From: Gammaproteobacteria bacterium
GTDB lineage: Bacteria > Pseudomonadota > Gammaproteobacteria > Pseudomonadales > UBA3067
Assembly (NCBI GenBank): GCA_002402085.1
Contig: NVVB01000099.1
Span: forward strand, 1 to 6,872
Direction: 5' to 3'
DNA length: 6,872 nucleotides
Of this stretch, positions 6,507 to 6,872 are shown piece by piece; positions within the stretch are counted from its first letter, which is position 1; each line of letters begins with the position of its first letter. The position numbers were made by a program, and so were the translations under genes. A model generated the notes under the pieces. That model did not search any database, was not told the DNA's origin, and was given only the letters and a program-made list of their open reading frames with translations.

Positions 6507-6545
6507 ACTGGCCAGTTGAACTATAAGTGAGTCAGTTCTAACTGG
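6507..6545. repeat. Inverted repeat: 11-bp stem with one bulge, overlapping a 10-bp palindrome
   Basis: CCAGTTGAACT (6512-6522) pairs fully with AGTTC-t-AACTGG (6534-6545) apart from one bulged T, leaving an 11-nt loop. The 5' arm also overlaps the perfect palindrome ACTGGCCAGT at 6507-6516. The stem lies about 165 nt before the phosphatase start. It could be an operator for a dimeric regulator or a leader RNA hairpin. No T-run follows on the plus strand. Confidence 0.45.
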
Positions 6546-6559
6546 GCTTGTTATTTGGG

Positions 6560-6589
6560 CCTACTCTATAGAATAGATGGATCGGTAGG
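6560..6589. repeat. Inverted repeat: two-part stem with a bulge
   Basis: CCTAC-TCTAT (6560-6569) pairs with ATAGA (6573-6577) and GTAGG (6585-6589), with the loop AGA and a 7-nt bulge. Together with the stem at 6512-6545 it gives two adjacent structures ahead of the phosphatase gene. The role is unknown. Confidence 0.3.
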
Positions 6590-6697
6590 GTTAGATCTGC
6601 TCATCGTTTCAGAACGGTGCATCCGGTTAGTTGGATGACGAGGCTGTACTCGGTTGGAGTCTAGGGTTTGGTTGTTAATGTTTTATTTGTCAGGATT

Positions 6698-6701
6698 GGA
6701 G
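6698..6701 (+). promoter_or_regulatory. Ribosome-binding site supporting the ATC start of the phosphatase
   Basis: GGAG lies 7 nt before ATC at 6709-6711, ideal spacing for a start there. No other in-frame initiator candidate upstream has comparable support. Confidence 0.5.
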
Positions 6702-6708
6702 CTTAAAT

Positions 6709-6872
6709 ATCACCGATCAGTATACATATGCCTGTGATAGTCACGTAGGCCTTGCTCGCCAATCGCAGGAAGACTCCTATGGTTCTATGCCTGAGTTGGG
6801 CTTTTGGGTAGTGGCTGATGGCATGGGCGGACATGACAATGGCGAAGTAGCGAGTGCCATAGCCGTTCAAGG
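6709..6872 (+). CDS. PP2C-family serine/threonine protein phosphatase, N-terminal part (cut by window end)
   Basis: The frame encodes YTYACDSHVGLARQSQEDSY, then GFWVVADGMGGH.NGEVASAIAV. These are the first two PP2C/PPM signatures: the R..(N/Q)EDS motif and the metal-binding ADGMGGH..GE.AS motif. Such enzymes remove phosphate from Ser/Thr with Mn or Mg and usually act in the cytoplasm opposite Hanks-type kinases, often in stress-response or type VI secretion control. Only about 55 residues are visible. The frame opens after TAA at 6676-6678 and has no ATG, GTG or TTG before the first motif. The best start is ATC at 6709, with GGAG at 6698-6701 and 7-nt spacing, giving (M)TDQYTYACDSHVG, a typical N-terminal length for the family. 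A sequencing or real mutation of ATG, or a one-base frameshift from the ATG at 6678, are alternatives. The family is near certain; the start is not. Confidence 0.9.
   Translation, partial: MTDQYTYACDSHVGLARQSQEDSYGSMPELGFWVVADGMGGHDNGEVASAIAVQ

Larger units (their letters stand above)
6132..6708. other. Divergent non-coding region between propeller and phosphatase genes
   Basis: No frame of useful length is open on either strand. The plus strand is strongly G/T-rich: in 6421-6480 I count 22 G, 23 T, 11 A and 4 C. An AGGAGG at 6311-6316 is a perfect Shine-Dalgarno sequence, but what follows hits a stop within eight codons. A 25-codon hydrophobic plus-strand frame (6367-6444) has no good ribosome site. 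Inverted repeats lie at 6507-6545 and 6560-6589, and TAACTGGGCT occurs at 6357-6366 and 6539-6548. The region may hold a decayed gene and the leader of the phosphatase gene. Confidence 0.55.

Noticed and set aside
6678..6737. 19-codon plus-strand frame beginning at ATG 6678
   Set aside because: It stops at 6735 and is out of frame with the phosphatase. The AGGG upstream is about 14 nt away, too far. Kept only as an alternative if a one-base indel is present.

Overview
The window looks like chromosomal DNA of a free-living, probably marine, Gram-negative gammaproteobacterium. It encodes two lipobox lipoproteins, an autotransporter-type outer-membrane barrel, a secreted Ser/Thr-rich protein and an FG-GAP propeller of a type common in aquatic Gammaproteobacteria. 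Base composition is intermediate, and nothing in the sequence fixes the genus. There are no rRNA or convincing tRNA genes, no CRISPR array, and no transposase or integrase.

Four genes lie on the minus strand and cover most of the window. Read in their own direction they are: a 796-aa lipoprotein with an Ig-like module, an FN3-like domain and a seven-bladed FG-GAP propeller (6025 to 3635); a 475-nt spacer; a 477-aa autotransporter-type barrel with a short passenger (3159 to 1726); after only 18 nt, a 250-aa lipoprotein (1707 to 955); and after 97-102 nt, a 201-aa secreted protein (852 to 247). A fifth gene starts at the right edge on the plus strand. It is a PP2C-family serine/threonine phosphatase cut off by the window end, and it has no ATG, GTG or TTG in frame before its first catalytic motif.

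Three links suggest the minus-strand genes form one surface-protein locus. First, the propeller gene and the barrel gene share a 29-bp upstream element (25 of 29 bases identical) lying 77 and 82 nt before their start codons. Second, the 250-aa lipoprotein is a stand-alone copy of the N-terminal module of the propeller lipoprotein. Third, the barrel and the 250-aa lipoprotein are tightly spaced. The reading offered is a co-regulated set of cell-surface or exported proteins, perhaps for adhesion or surface display. The role is inference; no enzyme or known pathway marks it.

The non-coding stretches (1-246, 3160-3634 and 6132-6708) are rich in stops. The right one is strongly G/T-biased on the plus strand and holds several inverted repeats ahead of the phosphatase gene. 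The left one holds a long imperfect hairpin at 130-159.
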